From positions 62,001 to 126,000 of the forward strand of contig NZ_JABSNU010000001.1 in the NCBI RefSeq assembly GCF_013266735.1: DNA of 64,000 bases, written 5' to 3'. A program made the position numbers and the translations under genes. Positions 18,443 through 27,976 of this stretch are shown here, in pieces. The stretch comes from Pedobacter foliorum. GTDB lineage: Bacteria > Bacteroidota > Bacteroidia > Sphingobacteriales > Sphingobacteriaceae. Every line of letters begins with the position of its first letter. The first letter of the stretch is position 1. Below the pieces are notes generated by a model, which was not told the DNA's origin, did not search any database, and saw only the letters and a list, made by a program, of their open reading frames with translations.

Positions 18443-18960
18443 AAACCTTGCTCTGGATTATATTTGTTATTGTGGTTTCGATTTTGAGTTTTCAGGATCA
18501 TACACTAATTAAAAACAGTAACTATGGCATTGTACATCTTGAATTGGCAAATACTGAACTTGGTGTGCAAATTCTAAAAGAGTGGCATCAATGTCATTAT
18601 GGAGAGTTAACACTGCTGGATGTTGCCCGCAATCATACCAGATTAGATTTTCTTTTTATTTTCACTTATGTATCGCTCATCATTTCAATGTCCAACTGGC
18701 AAATGCAGCGGGAGCAGAGAATGTTGTTTAATGAGTTGTTACGTTTTAATCTTTTTATTACTGTATTGGCAGGGCTATTAGATTTTATAGAGAACTTTAG
18801 GATTCTACATAATTTTCAGCATATAGGTGCGGAGTCCGAATACTGGGCAACTAATTGGCTGTCCTCAGTAAAGTTTGGTTTAATTGGATTTGCCATATTG
18901 GTTTTTCTGATTTCTTTGTTAACAATGAGACGCAAGGTGCAGGCAAGGAAGCCTTTGTAA
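18439..18960 (+). CDS. Four-helix membrane protein coupled to the SGNH hydrolase
   Basis: This 173-aa protein has hydrophobic segments at about 3-20, 68-85, 105-122 and 145-165 and a basic tail. A loop between helices 1 and 2 is probably outside the cell membrane. It starts inside the stop region of the SGNH gene (ATGA overlap). I do not recognise the family; the position suggests it is a membrane partner of the hydrolase. Confidence 0.65.
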   Translation: MKTLLWIIFVIVVSILSFQDHTLIKNSNYGIVHLELANTELGVQILKEWHQCHYGELTLLDVARNHTRLDFLFIFTYVSLIISMSNWQMQREQRMLFNELLRFNLFITVLAGLLDFIENFRILHNFQHIGAESEYWATNWLSSVKFGLIGFAILVFLISLLTMRRKVQARKPL

Positions 18961-18989
18961 AGTTAGCTATATTAAAGAATGGGAATTTA

Positions 18990-18997
18990 TATCTTTG
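18990..18997 (+). promoter_or_regulatory. Possible -7 promoter element upstream of the MORN/TPR gene
   Basis: TATCTTTG fits the Bacteroidota -7 consensus TAnnTTTG and sits 27 bases before the ATG at 19024. No convincing -33 TTTG at the usual spacing is seen, so the call is weak. Confidence 0.3.
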
Positions 18998-19023
18998 GAA
19001 GATAAATTAACAAATCTCATTCA

Positions 19024-20106
19024 ATGAAGAAACTAATATCAACACTCCTTTTTCTGTTCTTTTGTTCTGCATTAAGTGCTCAAGAGAATAGCCAACGAAT
19101 TCTTTATATAGTTGATAGTGTTGTTATTGTTGATGACCCTGATGAAAATGATCAGCTTGAAGAAAATGATATTGAAAAATTAGAAGTCGTAACTAATCCG
19201 GATCGTATAAAAACAGCTGGATACGAAGGAAAGATGGATAAAATCATTTATGTAATTACCAAATCATATGCAACCCGAACAGATGAAATAAAACGCATTT
19301 CGACTACAAAGAATATGAAAAGAGTTAATGGTGCATGGTATTTGAAGGACTCTGAAACTCCTTTTTCAGGTAGATTTATTGATTATTTTCTGAACGGTCA
19401 CATACAGGGTGAAGGCATGCTTAAGGATGGTTTTGTCGAGGGAGTTCGGACTGTTTATTATCCAAATGGAAATAAAAGATATTTTTATTCTTATAAGAAA
19501 GGAATTGAAGATGGTCCTAGTGAAGAATACTTTATAAATGGTAAACTCAAACAAAAAGGATCTTTTGATAATGAGCAAGAGGTTGGTTTATGGCAGGTGT
19601 TTTATTCAACTGGTAAGCTTAAACGACAATCTAATTTTGTAAATAAGAAGCAGGAACTCTCTAAGGAAGAGAAGAAGTTTCATGAATTATTTAGCAAAGG
19701 AATAGTTCTGATGAAAGCGTATGATTACACCGGGGGTATTAAGAAGCTTAATGAGGCTATTATCTTAAACCCAGATTATGCAGATGTTTATTTCAGTAGA
19801 GGGACTGCTAAGCTTAATTCTTTTGATTTTGACAGTGCTATTGCTGATTTTGATAAAGCCATTGAGCTCGAACCTTTGTATAAGGAAGCAATTAGTAATC
19901 GCGCATTTGCAAGATTAAGAAAATTTGAATTTAAGGATAGCAGAACACTAAGTAAATCAAAGGAAGTTACCATTTTGGTCGCTAAAGATAATGTGCCAAT
20001 ACCATCTGAAGATTTGATTAAAATCTGTGCGGATCTAAATCTTGGCTACGAACTTGGAGATCGAAGTCCGATGATGATTGATGCGCGGAGTAGGTATTGC
20101 AAATAA
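19024..20106 (+). CDS. Secreted MORN-repeat and TPR protein
   Basis: This 360-aa protein has a signal peptide (1-20, ending SALSAQ). Residues about 115-205 hold MORN/YwqK-type repeats (FSGRFIDYFLNGHIQGEG, EDGPSEEYFINGKLKQKG, VGLWQVFYSTGKLKRQS). Residues 220-295 hold TPR motifs (GIVLMKAYDYTGGIKKLNEA, ADVYFSRGTAKLNSFDFDSA). MORN repeats in bacterial secreted proteins are thought to be binding modules. The molecular function is unknown. Confidence 0.75.
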   Translation: MKKLISTLLFLFFCSALSAQENSQRILYIVDSVVIVDDPDENDQLEENDIEKLEVVTNPDRIKTAGYEGKMDKIIYVITKSYATRTDEIKRISTTKNMKRVNGAWYLKDSETPFSGRFIDYFLNGHIQGEGMLKDGFVEGVRTVYYPNGNKRYFYSYKKGIEDGPSEEYFINGKLKQKGSFDNEQEVGLWQVFYSTGKLKRQSNFVNKKQELSKEEKKFHELFSKGIVLMKAYDYTGGIKKLNEAIILNPDYADVYFSRGTAKLNSFDFDSAIADFDKAIELEPLYKEAISNRAFARLRKFEFKDSRTLSKSKEVTILVAKDNVPIPSEDLIKICADLNLGYELGDRSPMMIDARSRYCK

Positions 20107-20177
20107 TATGGCATACAGATAGGTAGTGATGCAACATTTATAATCGAGCGGTGTCTTATTGACATTAATCGCTTTAA

Positions 20178-22598
20178 ATGAAACCTTACCTAATTCTGTT
20201 CTTCTTGTTTGTATATGGTCTGATGTGTCAGGCTCAGGATCCTTCAGTGCAAAAACAGTTGCAAGCTGTAAGAACCGCTGAAAGTCCAAAAATAGATGGT
20301 ATTCTTGATGACCATTGTTGGGTTAATGTTCCAATAGCTACAGATTTTTTTGAAATCAGACCTGTACCGGGTAGAGTAGAGGGTAAGGACAAACGCACAG
20401 AAATGAAGGTGTTGTACGATGATGCCGCGGTTTACGTTTATGCCCGAATGTATGATCATCCTGATAGTGTTTCCCACGAATTGGTCTCTCGCGATAATAT
20501 CGGTAATGCTGATTTTATCTCTATAGTATTCGATCCATTTTACGATAAGATGAACGGGAATGGTTTTTTTGTAACCGCTGCGGGGGTTCAGTTCGATGCT
20601 AAGTATTCTCAAATTGGTGATGAAGATCCTAATTGGAATGCTGTTTGGGAGAGTGCTGTGAAAATTGATGATAAAGGATGGACTTGCGAAATGAAAATTC
20701 CTTACTCTGCTTTGCGTTTTTCGGCAAAGGATATTCAAAATTGGGGCTTAAACTTTAGCCGTCGTATACAACGGTCCAATGTGCAGACTTTTTGGAATTT
20801 TGTTAGTCCAAATGTGAATGGTTTTATGAATCAGGAGGGGCTGTGGATGGGAGTTAAGGATATAAAACCTCCCTTACGCTTGTCCTTTTCCCCATATCTT
20901 TCTGCTTATGTAAATAACTATCCCGCTAATATTCCCGGAATAAAAAATACAACAGCGCGTTTTAATGGAGGTATGGACGTAAAATATGGCATTAGCAATA
21001 GTTTTACATTGGATATGACGCTGGTCCCAGATTTTGGACAAGTACAATCCGATAACCGAATCCTAAATTTAACACCATTTGAAGTGAAGTTTAATGAAAA
21101 CCGACAGTTCTTTACTGAAGGAACCGAGTTGTTTAACAAAGGTGATCTGTTTTATTCGAAGCGCATTGGCTCCATTCCAAAATACTACGATTATTCTAAA
21201 GTAAACAGTTCTGAAACAATCATTAAAGATCAAAGTGAAGCCAAAGTATTAAATGCTACCAAAATCTCCGGACGTACGGCAGGGGGACTGGGTATTGGTG
21301 TTTTCAATGCCATCACTAAAGCCATGCAAACTGAGGTTAAAGATCAGGATGGAAACATACAAGAAATCGAGACTCAACCATTAACTAACTACAATATCCT
21401 GGTGCTCGATCAATCTCTAAAAAACAACAGTTCTGCAACTTTTATCAATACCAATGTTTTAAGGCAAGGTGCTGCTTATGACGCCAATGTAAGCGCTTTG
21501 CTATTTAACCTTAATGATAAGAAGAACGTTTACTTTTTTAATGGGGCAGGTAAAATGAGTTATATAAAAGGGGCTGGCAGTCGTACAGGATTCAATTATG
21601 AATTCAAAGGAGGTAAGCAAAGCGGAAATTTCAGGTGGAGTTATAATCAAGTGTACGCTGATGACAAATTTGATAAGTCTGATATGGGGTTCTTTACGAA
21701 TAATAATTTTTTAGACCAGCATTTAAGTTTTGGATATAATAATTATAAGCCCACTTCATGGTACAATCAATTGGAAAGTTGGTTTAATATAGAATATTCA
21801 AGGCGCGTTAATCCAGGCGACTATCAGCGCTTTGGGGTTGTTACTGGATCCTGGGTGCAATTTAAAAGCTTTTGGTCGGTTGAAACGGATTTGGAATATG
21901 GTGCAGAAGGGAATGATTTCTATGAATCCAGAAATGGACAGGTGTATAAAGCTCCTGCTAAATTCGGCGCATCAGTTTATGTAAATCCAAATAGGGCCAA
22001 AGCATATAATTTTGGTGGAAATGTAAAATACTTTAGAAGGGAACTTTTTAATGGACAGGAGTATAACTTCTATTTCTTCCAAAACTTAAGACTAAATGAT
22101 AGAATTGCTTTCGGTCTGGATTTGAATTTTAATCCAAATTACAATTACGTGAGCTGGATTAAGGCACATGGAGATCAGGCTATTTTCTCTCGTTATAACC
22201 GGAACACAGTCGAAAATTCTTTTGATGCAAAATACTCTTTCAGTAATAAAATGGGAGTGTCGGTGGTGGTTCGACATTATTGGAGTGATAGGAGAAATAA
22301 AGAATTTTATCTGCTAACAAATCAAGGAACATTAACTGCTTATCAGGGAGAGCCACTAACTGGAACTGATAGAAATTACAATGTTTTCAATGTCGATTTA
22401 ATTTATACATGGCAATTTGCTCCCGGTAGTGAAATGACTTTATCCTATAAGCAAGCTGCCGAAACAAATGATAATTTTTATACTCAACGATATAACAGAA
22501 ATTTGGAAAACATTCTGTCTGCACCGCAAAATACCAGTCTGTCTGTAAAGGTTTTATACTACATCGATTATCTAAACCTCCGCAAGAAAAGAAAATAG
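20178..22598 (+). CDS. DUF5916 outer-membrane-type protein with N-terminal CBM9-like domain
   Basis: This 806-aa protein has a signal peptide (1-20, ending MCQAQ). Residues about 30-210 form a CBM9-like domain (KIDGILDDHCWVNVP, VYVYARMYD, GWTCEMKIPYSALRF). Residues 230-806 form the DUF5916 region, which is rich in amphipathic strands and ends in an aromatic residue-rich stretch, suggesting an outer-membrane barrel. Proteins of this type are common in Bacteroidota and sometimes near peptidase or glycan genes. The ligand is unknown. Confidence 0.82.
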   Translation: MKPYLILFFLFVYGLMCQAQDPSVQKQLQAVRTAESPKIDGILDDHCWVNVPIATDFFEIRPVPGRVEGKDKRTEMKVLYDDAAVYVYARMYDHPDSVSHELVSRDNIGNADFISIVFDPFYDKMNGNGFFVTAAGVQFDAKYSQIGDEDPNWNAVWESAVKIDDKGWTCEMKIPYSALRFSAKDIQNWGLNFSRRIQRSNVQTFWNFVSPNVNGFMNQEGLWMGVKDIKPPLRLSFSPYLSAYVNNYPANIPGIKNTTARFNGGMDVKYGISNSFTLDMTLVPDFGQVQSDNRILNLTPFEVKFNENRQFFTEGTELFNKGDLFYSKRIGSIPKYYDYSKVNSSETIIKDQSEAKVLNATKISGRTAGGLGIGVFNAITKAMQTEVKDQDGNIQEIETQPLTNYNILVLDQSLKNNSSATFINTNVLRQGAAYDANVSALLFNLNDKKNVYFFNGAGKMSYIKGAGSRTGFNYEFKGGKQSGNFRWSYNQVYADDKFDKSDMGFFTNNNFLDQHLSFGYNNYKPTSWYNQLESWFNIEYSRRVNPGDYQRFGVVTGSWVQFKSFWSVETDLEYGAEGNDFYESRNGQVYKAPAKFGASVYVNPNRAKAYNFGGNVKYFRRELFNGQEYNFYFFQNLRLNDRIAFGLDLNFNPNYNYVSWIKAHGDQAIFSRYNRNTVENSFDAKYSFSNKMGVSVVVRHYWSDRRNKEFYLLTNQGTLTAYQGEPLTGTDRNYNVFNVDLIYTWQFAPGSEMTLSYKQAAETNDNFYTQRYNRNLENILSAPQNTSLSVKVLYYIDYLNLRKKRK

Positions 22599-22645
22599 AG
22601 CTCCTTAAAAATCTCAATAACATAAGTTTGAGTAGTTTTGTGGTT

Positions 22646-22987
22646 ATGGTGAAGCTATCAGAAGAACAAATTTTCTCATTTAACCGCTTGATGTTGGGTT
22701 GGATTACGGAAAACAAGCATTTAAGTAAAGCTTTGACTCGTTTTGATCATTTAATCGTATTAAATAGCAAGGCTTTAACTTTTGATTTCAATGGGCTGTC
22801 TCTAGACTACCAAAAGAAATTTGTGTTGAATAATTTCGAGTTGTATTGTACTTCCTTATTTTTGGCGATTAAACCAAGAATGAAAGTGTTTGTTAAGAAT
22901 GAAGGGTTTCGTGCTTACGACTTTCATTGTGTTTTTGTTTTAGGGAATTTACGTCACGAACGAACCGAAAAAGTATCAACCTTCTAA
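22646..22987 (+). CDS. Hypothetical protein
   Basis: This 113-aa protein starts MVKLSEEQIFSFNRLMLG; a TTG six codons upstream is an alternative start. It has no signal peptide, membrane segment or domain I recognise. It lies 47 bases after the DUF5916 stop on the same strand. The amino acid composition is normal and no other frame competes, so it is probably real. Confidence 0.5.
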   Translation: MVKLSEEQIFSFNRLMLGWITENKHLSKALTRFDHLIVLNSKALTFDFNGLSLDYQKKFVLNNFELYCTSLFLAIKPRMKVFVKNEGFRAYDFHCVFVLGNLRHERTEKVSTF

Positions 22988-23107
22988 AAACTCGGGCATA
23001 ATTTCGATTATGAAATAAATAGTCCGGACTTAATGTATTTTATTGTTTACAAAGCAACTTTTGGGTTCTATTTGTGTAGTATTGATTACACACAAATGTA
23101 AACTGCT

Positions 23108-23872
23108 ATGAAAAAACTACTCATGGTTGTCTTGGCTTGTTATGGCCTGACTTCCCGTGCTCAAGAGCACGAATCCCGAAATTTTCTCCACCTTTATTCT
23201 GACTCTGTGATTTATGCTGATAGGGTTAGACTACGACCAAATTTCTCAGGTAACTGGCAACTGCAGGCCGATTCCAAACGGTTTAGGCCGGAACTGGTAA
23301 AGTTCTTTAGTAATGAAGATGGTTTCTTTGCTAATAGCGGGAGGCTCAGCTTTGGTCGTGGTAACGAATTTTCTGAGCGCATTGTAGAAGGCAAGATTAA
23401 TGTTTATCAAGAGGTTCCATACGACCAGTTTATGTATGGGAGGGAGTACCGATATAGCGGTAGAAGAGAGCCTGCAGTTAACCTTCGAATGTATTATAAT
23501 AAGGGACTTAATAACCTTAAGAAGGTGAGTTACGATAATTTGAAAAATGATATGGCAGATAATGCCCAAAGCATGGATTTTCTGCAAGGTTATAGAAGGA
23601 GTATGAATACAAGTAAAATAATGTATGCAGCTGCAGGAGCATCACTTGTGGCAGGAATATTTTCTTTTATAGCTAAAGGTGCTAGACAAAAAGCAAAATT
23701 CGAACGTGAGGGATTTGGTGGACAAGGTTTTGATATGAACACAAAAGGGCCCAATTTTACATCTAGCTTAGTGTTTCTGGGGCTTGGGCTTGGTTTTGCT
23801 GCCGGAGGGTATTCTATACAATTATCAGGTTCGCGTCACCTGGAGAGTGCCGTGGATGCTTACAATCGTTAG
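23108..23872 (+). CDS. Secreted hypothetical protein with a C-terminal membrane pair
   Basis: This 254-aa protein has a signal peptide (1-18, ending TSRAQ), a soluble middle region rich in Arg, Tyr and Asn, and two hydrophobic segments near the C-terminus (about 172-190 and 219-240). I do not recognise a family. A hairpin follows the stop, marking the convergence with the DeoR gene. Confidence 0.6.
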   Translation: MKKLLMVVLACYGLTSRAQEHESRNFLHLYSDSVIYADRVRLRPNFSGNWQLQADSKRFRPELVKFFSNEDGFFANSGRLSFGRGNEFSERIVEGKINVYQEVPYDQFMYGREYRYSGRREPAVNLRMYYNKGLNNLKKVSYDNLKNDMADNAQSMDFLQGYRRSMNTSKIMYAAAGASLVAGIFSFIAKGARQKAKFEREGFGGQGFDMNTKGPNFTSSLVFLGLGLGFAAGGYSIQLSGSRHLESAVDAYNR

Positions 23873-23888
23873 TAATCTTTAAAGATAA

Positions 23889-23934
23889 TACTCTAGTTAC
23901 TTTTGAAATCTGTTTACCAGAAGTAACTAGAGTA
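23889..23934. terminator. Hairpin between convergent genes, possible bidirectional terminator
   Basis: A perfect 14-base inverted repeat (TACTCTAGTTACTT at 23889-23902, AAGTAACTAGAGTA at 23921-23934) with an 18-base loop lies between the ends of two convergent genes. The position supports termination of both transcripts. A T-run is weak on both sides, so a simple intrinsic terminator is not certain. Confidence 0.6.
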
Positions 23935-23938
23935 CTTA

Positions 23939-24688
23939 TTAAAGTAATTTCAAATCGTCATTTCTAAAATTGGAAAGGAAAGGGCTTTCTGGAGGTAGTT
24001 CCGTAATTAAGTAATTTATTCGGTTAAGTGGACAGATCCTTATTCGTTGAGAGGTATTCAGTTTTTCCGCAATAGCCAAAACCGCAACTTTTCTTGAAGC
24101 ATTTACAATAGCTTTGTTAACCTGTACAATCTCCCAGTCCATGTCTGTAAGGCCTTCCTCAGCTGAAAATGCATTCGCGCCAAGCAGGCAAAGGTCTACT
24201 TTAAGATCAGATAGTTGGTTAATAACACTCGTTCCTGTATGCAGGTTTGCGTTTTTACTGAGCTTTCCACCTATGGTAATCACCTCTAGATTACTGTGCT
24301 CTGATAGGGTTATTGCTGCCTGAGGACTAACAGTAAAGAAGGTTGCCTTTAAGCTTTTTGGAATCATTTTAGCCAGTTCCAGGATAGTTGTTCCGCCTTC
24401 AGTAAGGACAACCATGTCGTTTTTGATCAACTTGAGTGCCTTTTCTGCGATTTTTTTCTTTTCTGCAAGCGCATATACTTCGTTTTGTAAATTAAAGGGG
24501 GCAACAAAAGATTTGCTCGCAGCACCTCCATGTACTTTTAGTACTTTGCCTGATTCAGCTAACTCCTTTAGATCACGTCGAACTGTGTCATCGGAGATGT
24601 TTAGTAAGGTGCTCAAATCTGCAGATAGAACCTTGTTGTGGAGGTTGATTTCCCTCATAATCAGCTTGTGTCTTTCTTCTTTTCGCAT
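23939..24688 (-). CDS. DeoR-family transcriptional regulator of the amino-sugar locus
   Basis: This 249-aa protein has an N-terminal DeoR HTH (RHKLIMREINLHNKVLSADL, then ISDDTVRRDLKELAESGKV) and a C-terminal DeoRC sensor domain (about 75-235) that binds a phosphorylated sugar (FTVSPQAAITLSEH, GANAFSAEEGLTDMD). It is divergent from the SusC gene with about 206 bases between the starts, so it is the likely repressor of that operon. The effector could be GlcNAc-6-P, MurNAc-6-P or a related ester; this is inference. Confidence 0.88.
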   Translation of the reverse strand: MRKEERHKLIMREINLHNKVLSADLSTLLNISDDTVRRDLKELAESGKVLKVHGGAASKSFVAPFNLQNEVYALAEKKKIAEKALKLIKNDMVVLTEGGTTILELAKMIPKSLKATFFTVSPQAAITLSEHSNLEVITIGGKLSKNANLHTGTSVINQLSDLKVDLCLLGANAFSAEEGLTDMDWEIVQVNKAIVNASRKVAVLAIAEKLNTSQRIRICPLNRINYLITELPPESPFLSNFRNDDLKLL

Positions 24689-24894
24689 ATGCAGTTTTTA
24701 ACGGATTTGACAAAAGTAATTTTTTTTTCTGTTAAATATTTGGATGTTATTTTTTTTGCGGTTATACTTGTGTAATAAAACGCATAAAAACCGCAAATAG
24801 GTTGATTTGATCAATTTGGATAAGTCATTAATCAGTTTTATCTTCTTTTGTGCTGCTTTTTTGCGTTTTCAATATAGCTAAACCAAACAACTGT
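24689..24894. promoter_or_regulatory. Divergent control region between DeoR and SusC genes with repeated operator-like sites
   Basis: The 206-base region has an inverted repeat TTTGCGGTT (24755-24763) / AACCGCAAA (24789-24797). Related half-sites occur at 24777-24790 (AAAACGCATAAAAA) and 24857-24869 (TTTTTTGCGTTTT). The shared core is TTTTTGCG(G/T)TT. Four half-sites between a DeoR gene and its probable target make this the best candidate for the DeoR operator. Confidence 0.55.
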
Positions 24895-27800
24895 ATGAAT
24901 AAAATTTTAGCATTTATGATCATTCTGTTCCTGGTAGCAGATGCAAAAGCCAAAAGTTGGCCACTTCAATCTGCCGACCGCATCATCCGAGGTGAGGTAG
25001 TTGATGAAAAAAATGAACCCATACCTGGGGTCTCTGTAAGGCTACTAGGTAGTGCACAGGGAACTGTTACTGACGAAAAGGGCAAGTTTTCTCTTTCGGT
25101 GGCTGCTGAGAAGGATTCTCTTCAGTTTTCCTTTATAGGTTATAAAAACAAAACCATTAAGGTTGGTCGATTACAGGAGCTTAAAGTTAAGCTAGAACCT
25201 GACGAGGAGAATAAGCTGAATGAGGTAACTGTAGTTGGTTATGGTACACAAAAGAAGATTTCTGTAACGGGTTCATTATCTTCAATTTCTGTTAAAGAAA
25301 TTCAGCGGGTTTCAACGCCAGCATTGTCTAACGCAATTGCAGGTAAATTGCCAGGAATAATTACTCGTCAAGCAAGTGGAGAGCCCGGTTATGATGCTGC
25401 ACAAGTTTATATACGAGGATTATCTACTTTTGGAAACAATGCTCCGCTGATATTGATAGATGGGGTGGAGCGTGATATGAACAATATCAATGCGCAGGAG
25501 ATAGAGAGTTTCACCATATTAAAAGATGCCTCTGCTACTGCGGTTTATGGGGTTCGTGGCGCTAATGGTGTTATTCTTATCAGTACCAAGCGTGGAGTTA
25601 CAGGAAAACCTGCCGTAACCTTCCGTACCGAAGCTGCAGCTTTGCATGCTTTAAGATTACCTGAATATATTAATGGACAACAATATGCTTCACTTATGAA
25701 TGAGGCAAGAGTGTTCTCAGGTGAACAACCGAGATGGTCAGCGGAAGAGCTTGAGAAATTTGGCAATGGATCAGACCCTTATCTGTACCCTAACTCAAAC
25801 TGGACTGATGCAGTATTGAAAAGAGATACCTGGCAAACCATCAACAATCTTAGTGTAACTGGTGGTAACGAGATCATTAAATACTATACGAATGTAGGTT
25901 ACACACTTCAAAATGGGATTTATAAACAAGATGCTACCAATAAATTTAATACAAATGCCAATATAAAACGCTACAATTTCAGAAGCAATGTCGATCTGAA
26001 TCTCTCAAAAAGCCTTACCATGCAACTTGGATTGGGCGGTATTATTCAGAATGGTAATTACCCGGGATTCTCAGCTCCAGATATTTTCCAATCTTTAAAA
26101 GTTATATCACCAATTGCATTCCCAGTTACTAATCCTGATGGAACACCTGGTGGTGCCCAAACTTTTGTGGGATGGAATCCATGGGGAAGGGTTTCTCAGT
26201 CAGGTTATAGCACACAAGATAGGAGTACCTTACAGGGGACCTTTGCCGCTAGATGGGACATGTCTGAACTGGTTACAAAAGGATTGTCATTGAGAGGCTT
26301 ATTTTCCTATGACCGCTATAGTCAGACAAATAATGTAAGGATAAAGGAATTTGAGGTAAAACGATACCTCGGTAAAGATCCCGATACCGGAGAAGATTTA
26401 TATAGTGCCCCATTTAGAGAAGAAAAACCACTGGGTTATTTCACGGAAAACGGAAGTAACAGAGCGATCTACATGGAAACTCAGTTGAATTACGAGCGTT
26501 CTTTTGAAAAACATAATCTTACCTCGATGGTTTTGTTCAATCAGCGAGATTATGTAGATCTTACGGCCGGTAACTCAGTTTCCAATCTGCCTTTCCGTAG
26601 GATGGGATTGGCTGGTAGAGTTACCTATAATTACGATAACCGATACCTGGCTGAGGTTAATTTTGGGTACAATGGTTCTGAGAATTTTCCAAAAGGTAAG
26701 CGATTTGGTTTCTTTCCTGCGTTCTCAGCAGGATGGGTTGTATCAAATGAAAAGTTCTGGAATGTACCTTCAATAAGTAATTTAAAGATTAGAGCCTCTT
26801 TTGGAAAAGTAGGGAATGATCAAATCAATCAACGCTTTTTATTCTTAAGTACAGTAAAAACCCTTGGACAGTCTTACCCATTCGGTCCGGATCAACAGCT
26901 CTTTTATGGAATGGAAGAGAATCAGATCGGTAATCAGGATGTAACCTGGGAACGTGCAACCAAAAGGAATCTTGGTTTGGATTTAGGTTTCTTTGATGAC
27001 AAAATAACAATACAGGTTGATGCTTTTGATGAAGACCGTACCGGTATTCTTTTGCAACGCCAAACGGTACCTTATGTAACTGGTTTCTTTCCATGGTCTA
27101 TTCCTTATGGAAATATAGGAGCTATTAAAAACAAAGGGATAGATGGATTAATAGAAATGCGGAATACTACATCTGGTGGGTTTTTCTATTCTTTGCGTGG
27201 TAATTTTACTTTCGCAAAGAATACCATCATAGAAAATGATGAGCCTACGCGCCGATATTCTTATCTGTCTGGCAAGGGGCTGCCATTAAATCAGAATTTT
27301 GCTTTCATTTCAGAAGGCCTGTTTCAAAGTGACGAGGATATTGCAACAAGCCCAAAACAGAGTTTTTCTATCCCAAGACCAGGAGATGTTAAGTACAAGG
27401 ATATTAACGGTGATGGTATAATTGATTCCTATGATCAAATTCCGGTCGGCTATCCGCGTCTTCCTCAAATGACATTCGGTTTCGGCGGTACCATTTCTTA
27501 TAAAAGTTTTGACTTCAGCCTGTACTTTACAGGGGCAGCCAAATCAAGTATTTTCCTAAGTGGAACGTCTATGTGGCCGTTTTATGATGGCTTAGGCGTA
27601 AATAATGTTCTTACTGAATATTACAACAATCGTTGGACTCCCGAGAACAGAGATGGGGAATATCCTGCTATTGATGTGGGTAATAATCCCAATAATTTCC
27701 TGAATTCTACCACATGGATGAAGAATGGAAATTACCTCCGGTTACGTAATCTTGAAATAGGGTACACTTTACCTCAGCGGTTGTCTGGCAGGATAGGAGT

Positions 27801-27945
27801 CAGTTCTCTCAGGTTTTTTGTGAACGGGATGAATCTGTATACCTGGGATCACATTAAGATCATCGACCCTGAATCTAATGATGGAACTGGTGGTTATCCT
27901 TTACAGCGATCATTCAACGCAGGCTTACAAATCGATTTTAAATAG
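24895..27945 (+). CDS. SusC/RagA-type TonB-dependent outer-membrane transporter
   Basis: This 1016-aa protein starts MNKILAFMIILFLVADAKAK (signal peptide about 1-19); an upstream in-frame start at 24850 would spoil the leader. Order: CarboxypepD_reg-like domain (about 32-110), TonB-linked plug with the conserved NEVTVVGYGTQKK and LKDASATAVYGVRGANGVI, then the 22-strand barrel ending in FNAGLQIDFK. It imports oligosaccharides using TonB energy together with SusD. It heads the tight operon running to at least 40141. Confidence 0.95.
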   Translation: MNKILAFMIILFLVADAKAKSWPLQSADRIIRGEVVDEKNEPIPGVSVRLLGSAQGTVTDEKGKFSLSVAAEKDSLQFSFIGYKNKTIKVGRLQELKVKLEPDEENKLNEVTVVGYGTQKKISVTGSLSSISVKEIQRVSTPALSNAIAGKLPGIITRQASGEPGYDAAQVYIRGLSTFGNNAPLILIDGVERDMNNINAQEIESFTILKDASATAVYGVRGANGVILISTKRGVTGKPAVTFRTEAAALHALRLPEYINGQQYASLMNEARVFSGEQPRWSAEELEKFGNGSDPYLYPNSNWTDAVLKRDTWQTINNLSVTGGNEIIKYYTNVGYTLQNGIYKQDATNKFNTNANIKRYNFRSNVDLNLSKSLTMQLGLGGIIQNGNYPGFSAPDIFQSLKVISPIAFPVTNPDGTPGGAQTFVGWNPWGRVSQSGYSTQDRSTLQGTFAARWDMSELVTKGLSLRGLFSYDRYSQTNNVRIKEFEVKRYLGKDPDTGEDLYSAPFREEKPLGYFTENGSNRAIYMETQLNYERSFEKHNLTSMVLFNQRDYVDLTAGNSVSNLPFRRMGLAGRVTYNYDNRYLAEVNFGYNGSENFPKGKRFGFFPAFSAGWVVSNEKFWNVPSISNLKIRASFGKVGNDQINQRFLFLSTVKTLGQSYPFGPDQQLFYGMEENQIGNQDVTWERATKRNLGLDLGFFDDKITIQVDAFDEDRTGILLQRQTVPYVTGFFPWSIPYGNIGAIKNKGIDGLIEMRNTTSGGFFYSLRGNFTFAKNTIIENDEPTRRYSYLSGKGLPLNQNFAFISEGLFQSDEDIATSPKQSFSIPRPGDVKYKDINGDGIIDSYDQIPVGYPRLPQMTFGFGGTISYKSFDFSLYFTGAAKSSIFLSGTSMWPFYDGLGVNNVLTEYYNNRWTPENRDGEYPAIDVGNNPNNFLNSTTWMKNGNYLRLRNLEIGYTLPQRLSGRIGVSSLRFFVNGMNLYTWDHIKIIDPESNDGTGGYPLQRSFNAGLQIDFK

Positions 27946-27976
27946 TATAACAGCAACCGTAATAAAAGAAATTAAC

